The notes below the pieces were generated by a model. That model was not told the origin of the DNA, ran no database searches, and saw only the letters and a program-made list of their open reading frames with translations. The position numbers and the translations under genes were made by a program. Shown in pieces: positions 35,776 through 44,529 of a DNA stretch of 64,000 nucleotides. Location of the stretch: positions 62,001 to 126,000 of the forward strand of contig NZ_VOIQ01000012.1 in assembly GCF_010470675.1 (NCBI RefSeq). Direction: 5' to 3'. Numbering within the stretch: the stretch's first letter is position 1; each line of letters begins with the position of its first letter. Source of the stretch: Desulfovibrio sp. JC010 (GTDB taxonomy: Bacteria; Desulfobacterota; Desulfovibrionia; Desulfovibrionales; Desulfovibrionaceae).

Positions 35776-37601
35776 AAATCCTCTGTTTGCATTTCAATTA
35801 AGGATGCTTCCATGGCACGGGCAATCTCCGCGGCCTTCCTGTAATCGTATCCGCCTATGGCCGTGATCAGTAAATTCATTTCCGGGATCAATGCTTGCGG
35901 CCAGTTCAATTTTTTGATGGAAAGACTTTTCTCCCTGCATTTCAGCGGATCGGCCTTATTCAGGGATTCTATGATATCGGCCAGCGCACTTTGAAGTTCG
36001 TTCACCGTTGCGGAAGAAACATTTTGTTTGCCGCCGGAAGAGTCCGGGGAAATATTTTCTTTCGGAATTTCTTTCTGCACGACTTCAGTTTTATTTAAAA
36101 TTGATTCTGCATGACCGTTGTTTTCCAATCCGTTCTTATCAATCGGCAGATAGACGAAGAAAGTCGATCCATGTCCTTCAGTGCTGACAAAGGATATCAA
36201 TCCGTCCATTGCCTCCACCATCTGCTTAACCAGCGAGAGACCGATTCCGGCCCCTTCGATTTCCCTGCTGTCGGCGGACAGCCTTGAAAAGGGCTTGAAA
36301 AGCTCTGCTTTCTTCTTTGTGGGGATACCTATGCCGGTGTCTTTTACCCTGATGATAACCTGACCGTTGTGAGCCCGTGCAGTTATGGTTACGCTGCCTT
36401 TTTCCCGGTTGTATTTTACCGCATTGGAAAGAAGGTTCAGCACAATCTGTTTGAACCTGATTGCGTCTACAAATACAGGGGGCAGGTCTTCCGGGGTTTT
36501 ATCCAGAACTTCTACAACCTTTGTTCTCGCTAGAGAACTGATAATGGAAATGCAGGTCTCGACCGTTTCCTTAACGCTGACAGGGCGCATGACGAAATTC
36601 ATGGATTCGGAGTCCATTATGGAAAAGTCCAGAATGTCGTTAACCATGTCCAGAAGGTGTATTCCGGATTTCTTGATGTGTTTTATCTGCCCCATCTGAG
36701 TTGGAGAAAGAGAGGAAGAGTCGGGTTTTAGGAGCAGGTCGGAAAAGCCGATAATGGAATTGAGCGGTGTGCGAAGTTCATGACTCATCCTGCTGATGAA
36801 CATAAGCTTTGCATGGTCATCTTTGTTTGCATCATTCAGTGCCCGGGCGAGCTGGGTTTTGGCTTTTATTAGTTCGGAAATATCTACAAAAGTCTCCAGA
36901 TAATATTTTCTTCCGGCACGGGTCATGGTTGCAATGCTTTTTTGCACTACAAGGCCGCTGGGAAGGGTGCGTACTTCATTTAAATCCGGGGTTTCTGTTT
37001 CTGCAATGGGACATTGCCCTTCTTTTGCATGGCAGACCAGGTCAAAACATTTTTGACCGGGGATATCTTCCCAATGTTCGCCGATCATTTGGGCTGCCGC
37101 TTTGTTTATGTCCATTATGGTATGTGTCTCCGCATCAATGATCACAACCCCGGTAGGAATCAGGTGGAGTACTGTGTCCGCATATTGTTTCAGCTCTTCA
37201 ATGGTTGATTGCGCTTTTTGCAGGGCGTGCTGTTTCAGTCCGGCCTCAACAGCCTGAATTAATTGGCTCGGAGTGCATGGCTTGGTCAGGAAGCGGAATA
37301 CCGCCCCGTCATTCAGGGCCTTGATTGCGGCATCCATGTCCGCATTACCGGTCAGGATCATTAAGACCGATTCCGGGGAAAGTCTGCCAGCTGCTTCCAG
37401 AAAGGAAAAACCATCCATTAACGGCATTTTCAGGTCGGAAATAATTACTGCATACGGTCCTTCCAGCTCTACTTTATGCAGACCTTCTTCCGGACCGAGG
37501 GCTGTCTCAAAATTAAATTGGCGGAGCAGGCCAGCCTTGAACGTATTCAAAATGCTGACTTCATCATCGACCAGAAGTACCTTTCTCTCGTCTAAAATCA
37601 T
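35772..37601 (-). CDS. Receiver-PAS-histidine kinase protein with C-terminal helical tail
   Basis: A 609-residue protein started at the ATG at 37601 (AAAGGGG upstream; an ATG at 37619 is alternative). The receiver covers about 5-125 (Asp56 in [13 protein letters not shown], Lys108), PAS about 135-245 with a Cys-bearing loop ([13 protein letters not shown]), then HisKA with His274 ([14 protein letters not shown]), an ATPase with DTGIGIP and GAGIGLS, and a tail of about 120 residues (490-609). The end of the tail ([10 protein letters not shown] ... [14 protein letters not shown]) resembles the helical domains that close hybrid kinases but shows no HPt histidine. It overlaps the next REC-kinase gene by 4 bases. 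Confidence 0.9.
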   Translation of the reverse strand: MILDERKVLLVDDEVSILNTFKAGLLRQFNFETALGPEEGLHKVELEGPYAVIISDLKMPLMDGFSFLEAAGRLSPESVLMILTGNADMDAAIKALNDGAVFRFLTKPCTPSQLIQAVEAGLKQHALQKAQSTIEELKQYADTVLHLIPTGVVIIDAETHTIMDINKAAAQMIGEHWEDIPGQKCFDLVCHAKEGQCPIAETETPDLNEVRTLPSGLVVQKSIATMTRAGRKYYLETFVDISELIKAKTQLARALNDANKDDHAKLMFISRMSHELRTPLNSIIGFSDLLLKPDSSSLSPTQMGQIKHIKKSGIHLLDMVNDILDFSIMDSESMNFVMRPVSVKETVETCISIISSLARTKVVEVLDKTPEDLPPVFVDAIRFKQIVLNLLSNAVKYNREKGSVTITARAHNGQVIIRVKDTGIGIPTKKKAELFKPFSRLSADSREIEGAGIGLSLVKQMVEAMDGLISFVSTEGHGSTFFVYLPIDKNGLENNGHAESILNKTEVVQKEIPKENISPDSSGGKQNVSSATVNELQSALADIIESLNKADPLKCREKSLSIKKLNWPQALIPEMNLLITAIGGYDYRKAAEIARAMEASLIEMQTEDL

Positions 37602-37853
37602 GTGACCCCTTTTCTGCATACTGCTCAGATAGATAGCTGCACATAGCTCAGCACCACCTCATTCGGGCTTTTTCCACTATAAAAGTATCGTTTAATGTGT
37701 TGAACTTGTCCAGTCTCATTTAGGGGGGCAGTGGAATTGCTTAACATCAGGGCAAACTGATGGACTCCTGGACTCCAGGGAGCTGTATGTTTACCATGTA
37801 GAAAGCTGGGTGTCCTTTCGTTGTAATTAAACCTATTACCGCAAGGAGTTATT

Positions 37854-38960
37854 ATGGGTGAACTTATCCTTGCCGGTGCCGGGCACGCGCACATGTTGCT
37901 GATGGAAGCCATCCCTGAGATCATTGCGGACGGGCACCGCGTCACGGTTATCGGCCCGGATGAGCGTCATTATTACTCGGGAATGGGGCCCGGTATGCTC
38001 GGTGGTGCTTATGGTCCCGACGAAATCAGTTTTCCGGTGAAATCCATGGTGGAAAGCCGGGGCGGTAATTTCATATTCGGCAGGGTTGCGCGCATAGATC
38101 CACACAAGCGTCTGGTCTTCCTTGAAGCGGGCCCGGAAGTACCCTACGACGTGCTTTCCTGTAATCTTGGCAGCTATGTACCCAGCGGCTTCGCAGGCGG
38201 GGACAGTACCGATGTCTATACCGTAAAACCCATACAGAATCTTTTGCAGGCCCGCATGCGGATTCAGGAAATCGGTTTGGAACGTCCGGTACGCATCGGC
38301 ATATGCGGGGGCGGTCCCGCAGCACTTGAAGTGGCCGGTAACGCTCTGGCAGCGGCCGAAGAGCAGGGATATTTCGGTGCGAAGGTCCGGATTTTTACGG
38401 GCAGCGCATTTCTTCGCAACCAGCCGGACAGAGTGCGCAGACTTGCGCTCAAAAGCTTGAACAAACGCGGAATAGATATTGTCCAAGGCAGTTACGTGGA
38501 GCGTGTGGCAACCGGCTCCGTCATATTGCAAAACGGACAACACTACGAACAGGACATCATTTTTCTGGCTTTAGGTGTGAAGCCTTCAAGTGTTTTCACC
38601 GCTTCTGAGCTGCCCACAGGGAAGGATGGCGGACTCATGGTCAACCGCTACCTGCAATCCATTTCCCATCCGGAAATCTTCGCTGGAGGCGATTGTATAT
38701 GCTTTGAACCGAGCCCACTGGATAAAGTGGGTGTCTATGCCGTACGTCAGAATCCCGTGCTGGTACATAACGTGCGGGCGCAGCTGGGGGGCCGTCCTCT
38801 GAACCCGTTTGATCCGGGCGGTTCCTATCTTCTCATATTTAATACCGGGGGCGGGAAAGGTATTTTGCACAAAAACGGATTGAGCTTCGGCGGTCCGCTC
38901 GCTTTCCGGATCAAGGATTATATCGACAGGAGATTTATTAAGCGATTTACGGGTTCTTGA
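37854..38960 (+). CDS. FAD/NAD-dependent oxidoreductase (NDH-like; SelD-associated TIGR03169-type)
   Basis: A 368-residue flavoprotein of the pyridine-nucleotide-disulfide oxidoreductase fold. An FAD-binding start (LAGAGHAHMLLMEA, 7-20) is followed by YYSGMGPGMLGG, a second dinucleotide motif GICGGGPAALEVAG (148-161) and the C-terminal FAD motif FAGGDC. The GAGHAH start and YSGMxPG motif are typical of the group that is fused or linked to selenide-water dikinase (SelD) in many bacteria. Here it stands alone and no selD is in the window, but a selenoprotein gene is. Electron acceptor unknown; type II NADH dehydrogenases are related. An AAGGAG ribosome site precedes the ATG. Confidence 0.82.
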   Translation: MGELILAGAGHAHMLLMEAIPEIIADGHRVTVIGPDERHYYSGMGPGMLGGAYGPDEISFPVKSMVESRGGNFIFGRVARIDPHKRLVFLEAGPEVPYDVLSCNLGSYVPSGFAGGDSTDVYTVKPIQNLLQARMRIQEIGLERPVRIGICGGGPAALEVAGNALAAAEEQGYFGAKVRIFTGSAFLRNQPDRVRRLALKSLNKRGIDIVQGSYVERVATGSVILQNGQHYEQDIIFLALGVKPSSVFTASELPTGKDGGLMVNRYLQSISHPEIFAGGDCICFEPSPLDKVGVYAVRQNPVLVHNVRAQLGGRPLNPFDPGGSYLLIFNTGGGKGILHKNGLSFGGPLAFRIKDYIDRRFIKRFTGS

Positions 38961-39081
38961 GTCTGTTTGGTTCATCAGAATGTGAGTCATTTTATGGATC
39001 TATTTCTTGCCTGTTGACTTTTATATGGAGTGAATATATATTTATATATTTTATAAACATATAACTTAATGTGTTGTTGAA

Positions 39082-40575
39082 ATGCTGTTTAATTCTTTTG
39101 AATTTTTGTTTATTTTCTTTCCGTCTGTTCTGCTGTCCTTCTTTATTACAGCCCGTTTAACCGCAGGATCTTCCTACTACAGACTGCCTTATGTCATCCT
39201 TTTTGCGGCTTCGACAATATTTTACGCATGCTGGGATTACCATTATTTATGGTTGATCTTTATGTCGGTTGTTGTGAACTTTATTTTCGGAAAAGTTATG
39301 TGTAATGAAGAGAATAAAGCAAAGCCCTTACTTGTTGCAGCTCTTTTATTTAATCTGTCGCTGCTTGGTTATTATAAATATACAGATTTTTTTATTTCAA
39401 ATTTTAATTTATTAACGGGTGCGAACTTTAACCTTCAGCATATTATTCTTCCGCTGGGGATTTCTTTTTTTACTTTTACGCAAATAGCATTTCTAGTTGA
39501 TATATACCGCAATGATATAAAAGAATTCAACTTTCTGGATTATGCAACCACCATTACCTTTTTTCCCCATTTAGTGGCTGGTCCAATTCTTTTTCATCAT
39601 TTAATGATGCCGCAGCTGCAAAAAAAGATTCGTTTCAAGTTGGAAGAGCTGGTGGGCGGTATTACCATCTTCTGCGTTGGATTGGGTAAAAAGGTGCTAC
39701 TGGCTGATCCGCTGGGGGCTTATGCCGATCCTATTTTTAATGGTGTGGCGCTTGGGTTCATGCCTGATGCCGGTCAGTCTTGGCGAGGTGCTTTGTGTTA
39801 CTCGTTGCAGCTTTATTATGATTTTTCCGGATATTCTGACATGGCTATAGGGCTGGCTCTTTGTTTGGGCATAAGAATACCTCTTAATTTCTATTCTCCA
39901 TACAAAGCCGTCAATATCGCGGACTTCTGGCGGCGCTGGCATGTTTCGCTGGGGGTTTTTCTCCGTAACTATTTATACATTCCATTAGGTGGTAATAGAA
40001 ACGGTTTTTTTCGTAAATGCATCAATCTGTTTATTGTAATGTTGCTCTGTGGGATATGGCATGGTGCGGGCTGGACCTTTGTCGTGTGGGGGGTATTGCA
40101 TGGCGTGTATATGGTAATAAATACCATGTGGATGCGGTGGAAAAAGGATGCGCAATTTATCCCCAAATCATTAAGGCATGTTAGTGCCTGTTTTTTTACC
40201 TTTTTATGTGTAGTTGTGGGGTGGGTTGTATTTAGGGCCGACACTCTTGATTCCGCATGGGTTATGCTGAACGCGATGCTGGGAAATTGTGTTAAAACTT
40301 TGGAAGGAGTCAGCGGCACTGGGTCTGAGTTATATATTGTTGCGGGCTTGTTGGTCGCGTGGTTTCTGCCGAATGTGCAACAGCTGTTTCTGAGTATCAA
40401 CCCTTCAGATAATAGTTATACTGATAAAAATGTAACTTCTATAATGCAACGTTTTGTTTGGAAAAAAAACAGCCCGGCTGTTTCATGGGCTGTTTTTGCC
40501 GGAGCGGTCTTTTTTATTGCTGTAAGTAGAATTGCAACAAGTACTTCAGAGACTTTTTTATATTTTCAATTCTAA
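39082..40575 (+). CDS. MBOAT-family membrane O-acyltransferase (AlgI/DltB-like)
   Basis: A 497-residue polytopic membrane protein with about ten helices. Family markers are the FNSFEFLFIFFP start, LPLGISFFTFTQIAFLVDIYR (about 123-143), FPHLVAGPI, YYDFSGYSDMAIGLAL, the DFWRRWHVSL motif (281-290, His287) and the second conserved His327 in GIWHGAGWTF. Such proteins carry acyl groups across the membrane to polysaccharide or teichoic-type acceptors. The next gene encodes a single-TM SGNH-type protein, the usual AlgX/DltD-like partner, so the pair likely acetylates an exported glycan. The gene and its surroundings are clearly more AT-rich than the flanks, suggesting transfer. Confidence 0.92.
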   Translation: MLFNSFEFLFIFFPSVLLSFFITARLTAGSSYYRLPYVILFAASTIFYACWDYHYLWLIFMSVVVNFIFGKVMCNEENKAKPLLVAALLFNLSLLGYYKYTDFFISNFNLLTGANFNLQHIILPLGISFFTFTQIAFLVDIYRNDIKEFNFLDYATTITFFPHLVAGPILFHHLMMPQLQKKIRFKLEELVGGITIFCVGLGKKVLLADPLGAYADPIFNGVALGFMPDAGQSWRGALCYSLQLYYDFSGYSDMAIGLALCLGIRIPLNFYSPYKAVNIADFWRRWHVSLGVFLRNYLYIPLGGNRNGFFRKCINLFIVMLLCGIWHGAGWTFVVWGVLHGVYMVINTMWMRWKKDAQFIPKSLRHVSACFFTFLCVVVGWVVFRADTLDSAWVMLNAMLGNCVKTLEGVSGTGSELYIVAGLLVAWFLPNVQQLFLSINPSDNSYTDKNVTSIMQRFVWKKNSPAVSWAVFAGAVFFIAVSRIATSTSETFLYFQF

Positions 40576-40610
40576 AATACTGTCGAAAGTGAAAAAACAA
40601 GGTGCTCGCA

Positions 40611-41543
40611 ATGTTTAATATTTCCAAGTCATACTCAAAATATATTTGGGCATTTTTAATTACTGTATTCGTGGCTTTTTTGCTTACGGTGGCTACAACA
40701 ATTTTGATGAACAAGCTAAATATCGTGCCTAGCGGGTATAGTATACTTTATCGCTATCAGCTTGATAAAATTAAGAATATAAAAGATCCTGACGTGCTGT
40801 TGCTTGGAGACAGTTCATTGGGTAATGCTGTATATGCCCCTATGTTGAGTGATCTTATCAACCGTAATGTCTATTCGCTTGCACTTAATGGATCATTTGG
40901 CTACGCGGGGTCGTTGAATATGCTGCGCAGGGCGTTGAAAAAAGGTAAGCCGGAGCTGGTTGTTCTCTGTCAGGCTTTGGAGATGATGACTCGTCCTGTC
41001 AGTCATGGGGCATATGCATTGACTATGGAACAACCAACCGTTGCAAATTTGATTCATATGCGCGGCGTATATATGGATGTTGGTGTGTTTTCGAAGTTGT
41101 TTAGTGCATTAGTTTCTGATGTAGAAACCGTTACAATTACAAAAGATACAGACTACTATCCTCAGGCTGAGGATGTTCGTGAAAAATTAAGTTTGAAAAA
41201 AATATTAAAAGGCTATGAAGTAAGTAGAATTGATACTGAAAAAACACATTATTTGAAAAAGATAGCCGCTCTTTGTAAAGAAAATAATATCCCTGTAGTA
41301 TATTTTCATGGCCCCATATATGAACCCACTTTAGCTAAATCAGGCGATTATAAAAAATCCATTAATGAAATTATAAGAAATGTGGGGGTTGTTGTTGAAA
41401 AAGAAACTCCTCTTCCCATACCCCTGGATAAAGTTGGTGACACGCAAAATCATGTCAGTCCTGAATCAAAGGAAGAATATACAAAAAGAATGGCTGACCT
41501 GATAGTAAAATACCTCCCTTCTCATAGCCGGTCTGTAAACTAA
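40611..41543 (+). CDS. SGNH hydrolase-like membrane-anchored protein, MBOAT partner
   Basis: A 310-residue protein started at the ATG at 40611, with AAGGTG upstream. One N-terminal transmembrane helix (about 12-33) anchors a periplasmic domain. The serine motif LLGDSSLGNAV (GDSS at 66-69) opens an SGNH/AlgX-like fold, and a late DTQNHVSPES could supply the Asp and His of the catalytic triad. It lies 35 bases behind the MBOAT gene, the standard pairing for surface-glycan O-acetylation. The sequence is AT-rich. The acceptor glycan is unknown. Confidence 0.82.
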   Translation: MFNISKSYSKYIWAFLITVFVAFLLTVATTILMNKLNIVPSGYSILYRYQLDKIKNIKDPDVLLLGDSSLGNAVYAPMLSDLINRNVYSLALNGSFGYAGSLNMLRRALKKGKPELVVLCQALEMMTRPVSHGAYALTMEQPTVANLIHMRGVYMDVGVFSKLFSALVSDVETVTITKDTDYYPQAEDVREKLSLKKILKGYEVSRIDTEKTHYLKKIAALCKENNIPVVYFHGPIYEPTLAKSGDYKKSINEIIRNVGVVVEKETPLPIPLDKVGDTQNHVSPESKEEYTKRMADLIVKYLPSHSRSVN

Positions 41544-41577
41544 GGGGCTCTAATGAATTGGTGGCGTTCAGATTAAT

Positions 41578-42627
41578 TCAAACGTTTAGTTCCCGATGAT
41601 TGCCGGGGCATGTCAGATGATGCTGAAACCCTAGGTGGTGCTTCTGATCGTTTGTGTCCTGTGTTTTGGGGATGCTGTACAACAAGCTGTTCAGAAAAGG
41701 GCTTTTGTAGCAGGGACTGGAAAAGCTTTTATCTAATTCCGACTGAATCAGAGCATAGCCATCCAGCGTGAAATGGCACAAGGTGTGATTGATATCAGCC
41801 CACTCTGCTATGGGCACTTCCTCATCATATGGATAATTAACAAAATTTTTCCTGCCCATATTTATATAGGCCAGAGAATTATGTGCCTTTTCAAATTTTT
41901 GATTAATTAATTTCAGGTAATTCTCTGACATAATTTCTCGCAGCACATTCATAAGGTCGCTTTTTAAGCTGTCCTTAACTATGTTCAATACTGTGTTGCC
42001 GGCAAGCCATGATGCAACATCGGGGCAGTGTAGCTTGCCGCGTCCGCAGCCAAGCTCTTTTACCCGGTTGTGTGCGATGGGTTCAACTTTCTCACCATAT
42101 TTTAAATCTGACTGGGCATCGTCCGTAATGAAGCCCCGGAACTGATCACTTAATCTTTTGTGCCTTTCTTTTTTTACTATTCGCAGCAGCAGGCCTCTTT
42201 CAACAAAATGAAACAGCAACGATGGGGCAACAGCCATTTTTCCCAGATCTTCGGAGTATCGGCTGCCGATACATTCATGTACCTGTTTCTTGAACCAGAG
42301 CGGAATACTGCCTGTGATGCCATAGTTTTCTGTTATCAATTCAGTATTTAAGATGCAGACGTCCATGTGTCTGGGGTTTGCCACAAGATCCCCAAAATCC
42401 ACCATTTGGTAATTGTCGGCATACTTTCCAGCCAATAAAACGGTCAGTTCCATTAATTTTGCATAGCTTAAGGCAATAAAAGGAAGATACTTAACATCGG
42501 AATTTTTGGATATGGACTCCAGCTCGACTTGTCTTAAAGTAATAAATTCCTCATCTAAATTATTCAGATCTATTTTTGAATCCAGAAATTCATTAAACCT
42601 GATTAAATCAGCAATTGTCATATCCAT
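41578..42627 (-). CDS. Orphan cytoplasmic protein of unknown function
   Basis: A 349-residue soluble protein with no recognised domain. The start is the ATG at 42627 behind GGGAG; an ATG two codons later is also possible. Features visible: a helical N-terminal region (about 1-150), the Cys-pair segment ELGCGRGKLHCPDVASWLAG (about 187-206), which could bind a metal, and a Cys/His-bearing tail ending KHHLGFQHHLTCPGNHREL. AT-rich composition and isolation next to the tRNA-Pro island suggest acquired DNA. I do not assign a function. Confidence 0.65.
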   Translation of the reverse strand: MDMTIADLIRFNEFLDSKIDLNNLDEEFITLRQVELESISKNSDVKYLPFIALSYAKLMELTVLLAGKYADNYQMVDFGDLVANPRHMDVCILNTELITENYGITGSIPLWFKKQVHECIGSRYSEDLGKMAVAPSLLFHFVERGLLLRIVKKERHKRLSDQFRGFITDDAQSDLKYGEKVEPIAHNRVKELGCGRGKLHCPDVASWLAGNTVLNIVKDSLKSDLMNVLREIMSENYLKLINQKFEKAHNSLAYINMGRKNFVNYPYDEEVPIAEWADINHTLCHFTLDGYALIQSELDKSFSSPCYKSPFLNSLLYSIPKTQDTNDQKHHLGFQHHLTCPGNHRELNV

Positions 42628-42758
42628 CTTTCACTCCCTATCCAAGCGGTAAAAAATTTCACTTGCTAATGATAAGTTGAAGAAGGATTTTAAGTATAGT
42701 CAGCGCAATATGTGCTCAAGTTGACACAATATTGTCCCAAACGAATTTGGCAGGATAG

Positions 42759-42821
42759 AAGCCTTTGAATTTACTGGTCGGAGCAGGAGGATTTGAACCC
42801 CCGGCATCTTGCTCCCAAAGC
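42759..42821. repeat. Direct repeat, truncated tRNA-Pro 3' end (att-like copy 1)
   Basis: 63 bases identical to 44325-44387. It contains 45 bases of the tRNA 3' part (T arm, variable loop, anticodon-stem 3' side, acceptor end with CCA) plus 18 bases or so of downstream flank, including one arm of the tRNA terminator. The 5' half of the tRNA is missing here, so this copy is not a functional tRNA. The flanking non-coding stretch 42628-42932 also has a 10-base palindrome ACAATATTGT near 42726. Confidence 0.9.
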
Positions 42822-42932
42822 CGTTCTTGGATGTGACAACCACTGAATTCATTGAATAAAATTTTGCGTTGGGGACATATTTCCGGGATTTTTAGGGATT
42901 TTTGGGGGTGAATGGTTCCCCGTTTATTTCTG

Positions 42933-43220
42933 CTAAAGTTTTCGTTCCACATCCATGCTTTGATGCAAAATCCTGCTGATTATGACTGTGCTTTTAGCTA
43001 TGTGATAAAAAATGAGATGTTTTCCTACCGGATATTTACGGTATCCATTTCGGATGTGATCACAGCTCACACCAAGTCTATAATTTTCTGCAAGCATATG
43101 GAAGGTCGAATCCATTTGGGTCAGATAGTCATTGCGCTGTGCGGTCCCCCATGTCTTTTGAGTGTATCGCGCAATGTTTTTCAAGTCAGCATAAGCTTTA
43201 TTGGTTAGCTTGAAATTCAT
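42933..43220 (-). CDS. parE: ParE/RelE-family toxin
   Basis: A 95-residue protein matching ParE toxins: KLTNKAYADLKNIARYTQKTWG at the N terminus (residues 4-25 as the first helical hairpin), then GVSCDHIRNGYRKYPVGKHLIFYHI and VIISRILHQSMD, the characteristic beta-sheet and C-terminal strand. ParE proteins poison DNA gyrase. Its ATG directly follows the TAG of the antitoxin gene, with no gap, so the pair is co-translated. It lies inside the tRNA-Pro mini-island, where it would stabilise the element. Confidence 0.9.
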   Translation of the reverse strand: MNFKLTNKAYADLKNIARYTQKTWGTAQRNDYLTQMDSTFHMLAENYRLGVSCDHIRNGYRKYPVGKHLIFYHIAKSTVIISRILHQSMDVERKL

Positions 43221-43451
43221 CTAGCTATCCAAGTCTTCCATAATGTTTTCGAGGGAGTAGTCGGAAAGACCGCTTTCCTCGCCTTCGCGCAGAGCGAATT
43301 GTAGAGCCTTTAGTTTGGCCTCTCTTTCTTCAAGGAGCCTAAGTCCTGCGCGGATTGTTTCGCTTGCGGAATTGAAACGACCGGATTTTACCTGATCGCT
43401 AATAAAGGTATCAAAGTGTTCGCCTAAGGTTACGCTGGTATTTTTTTGCAT
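43221..43451 (-). CDS. parD: ParD-family antitoxin
   Basis: A 76-residue antitoxin. The N-terminal ribbon-helix-helix (TSVTLGEHFDTFISDQVKSGRF, SASETIRAGLRLLEERE) binds DNA and dimerises; the acidic C-terminal tail (ALREGEESGLSDYSLENIMEDL) wraps the toxin. AAGGAG lies 8 bases upstream of the ATG. An ATTTATAAAT palindrome (43470-43479) just upstream is a likely autoregulatory operator. It precedes the parE gene directly. Confidence 0.92.
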   Translation of the reverse strand: MQKNTSVTLGEHFDTFISDQVKSGRFNSASETIRAGLRLLEEREAKLKALQFALREGEESGLSDYSLENIMEDLDS

Positions 43452-43587
43452 GCTGGTCTCCTTGCTTATATTTATAAATAATATTTGTTGGTATTAATGG
43501 CAAGGGGTATGGATAGCGCAGGGAAGAGGCGCAAGGGTAGACTGTGCTTGGATTATTATGATTGGATCTTATCGCAATTGAAGAGTC

Positions 43588-44160
43588 TTATTTTACAGGA
43601 TATTTCTTTTCAAAATCTTCAATGTCGTATTGTAAATTTGCATTTATTTTATCAAAAATTTGAGGGAGAATTTGAATTATGGAATCAAAATTAAGTTTAC
43701 CACTGTGACATGGTCCATGGTATTGTTGGATATAATTCTCAATGTTATCTATGTCCGTTTGGCAAAGATTAATTAAGGGATCAGAGGAATTATATTGATG
43801 AAAGTTAGATAGATGTATGAATGAGCAACCAAATTTATATACGTATTCTGTCCATCCATGAAGGTTGGTTGCAATATCAACCATTTCTCTATCTCTAATC
43901 ATTTGTTTTTTGCCCTTGGCAGAGATCAGATGCCATTGTTCCCCTCGAAACATTTGAGAGAGTAATTCTTGGATTTGTTGATTGTTATCAAGATTGCACA
44001 GATAAATAGTCCTAACCATAGAATCTAGTTCTTGTCGTAATAGACTAATGCATGGACTTACGGGTATTGAAGGTAGCTTGGTAAGGGCTATGAAGGCTGT
44101 TTTGTTTTCTTGAGATCTATTACGGATAGTGTTGCAGTATTTACGTATATATTCTTGCAT
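43588..44160 (-). CDS. Orphan protein in the mini-island, conserved-looking family
   Basis: A 190-residue soluble protein if started at the ATG at 44160; the frame stays open another 71 codons into the tRNA, which cannot be coding. No strong ribosome site is seen. The sequence has a helical core typical of a widespread uncharacterised family: LRQELDSMVRTIYLCNL (about 33-49), LHGWTEYVYKFGCSFIHLSNFHQY (about 99-121) and DPLINL. The conserved Arg, Trp, Cys and His residues suggest a HEPN-like or nuclease-like fold, but this is a guess. It is the only cargo besides ParDE, so a defence or stability role is worth testing. Confidence 0.6.
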   Translation of the reverse strand: MQEYIRKYCNTIRNRSQENKTAFIALTKLPSIPVSPCISLLRQELDSMVRTIYLCNLDNNQQIQELLSQMFRGEQWHLISAKGKKQMIRDREMVDIATNLHGWTEYVYKFGCSFIHLSNFHQYNSSDPLINLCQTDIDNIENYIQQYHGPCHSGKLNFDSIIQILPQIFDKINANLQYDIEDFEKKYPVK

Positions 44161-44299
44161 AAAATTATTTCTATCAGATGTGTCATGATCAGGACAAGTA
44201 GCTAATCCCGGCTCCCGATCCCAAAAATAACCCGCACCAGCACCGCCACCCCAACTACCCCAAAAATTAAAAAGGTCCCCCGGACGGTTCCCCACGAAA

Positions 44300-44332
44300 A
44301 AAGGCTTACAACAATTAATGCTGTAAGCCTTT
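44300..44332 (-). terminator. Terminator of tRNA-Pro
   Basis: On the minus strand AAAGGCTTACA (from 44332) pairs with TGTAAGCCTTT (to 44300) over an 11-base loop, followed by TTTTCG. It lies 8 bases after the tRNA CCA end, and one arm is part of the 63-base repeat. Confidence 0.8.
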
Positions 44333-44387
44333 GAATTTACTGGTCGGAGCAGGAGGATTTGAACCCCCGGCATCTTGCTCCCAAAGC
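44325..44387. repeat. Direct repeat within tRNA-Pro (att-like copy 2)
   Basis: Identical over 63 bases to 42759-42821. It covers the 3' part of the intact tRNA-Pro from the anticodon to the CCA end and the first arm of its terminator. It marks the island-side boundary that kept the tRNA functional. Confidence 0.9.
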
Positions 44388-44417
44388 AAGCGCGCTACCA
44401 GGCTGCGCCATGCTCCG
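44341..44417 (-). tRNA. tRNA-Pro (anticodon TGG)
   Basis: A 77-base cloverleaf on the minus strand: acceptor CGGAGCA with TGCTCCG, D arm GCGC/GCGC, anticodon stem CTTGC/GCAAG around TTTGGGA (anticodon TGG), T arm with TTCAAAT, and an encoded CCA. The stems all pair apart from one G-U in the T stem. Its 3' part serves as the target of the adjacent island. Confidence 0.96.
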
Positions 44418-44529
44418 ACTTGTTTCGTGCAGAAAGGGGAAATACTTGAATTGCATTTGGATGGCAAGAACTAATTATCTTTTTGAGATAATTTCTTTTC
44501 CGTCAGCTTTGCCTTGCTATTTAAAATAT

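Larger units (their letters stand above)
42759..44387. mobile_element. Mini-island bounded by tRNA-Pro direct repeats
   Basis: Two 63-base identical copies (42759-42821 and 44325-44387) bound 1,503 bases of AT-rich DNA. The right copy lies inside the intact tRNA-Pro gene and its terminator arm; the left copy is a truncated tRNA 3' end. This is the arrangement left by site-specific integration into a tRNA 3' end (attL/attR). The cargo is a ParD-ParE pair and one orphan gene. No integrase is present, so it is either a deletion remnant or a passenger mobilised by an enzyme elsewhere. Confidence 0.7.

Noticed and set aside
42777-42821. Second tRNA-Pro gene
   Set aside because: Only the 3' part is present; the D arm, 5' acceptor strand and full anticodon loop are missing, so it is the truncated att-side copy.
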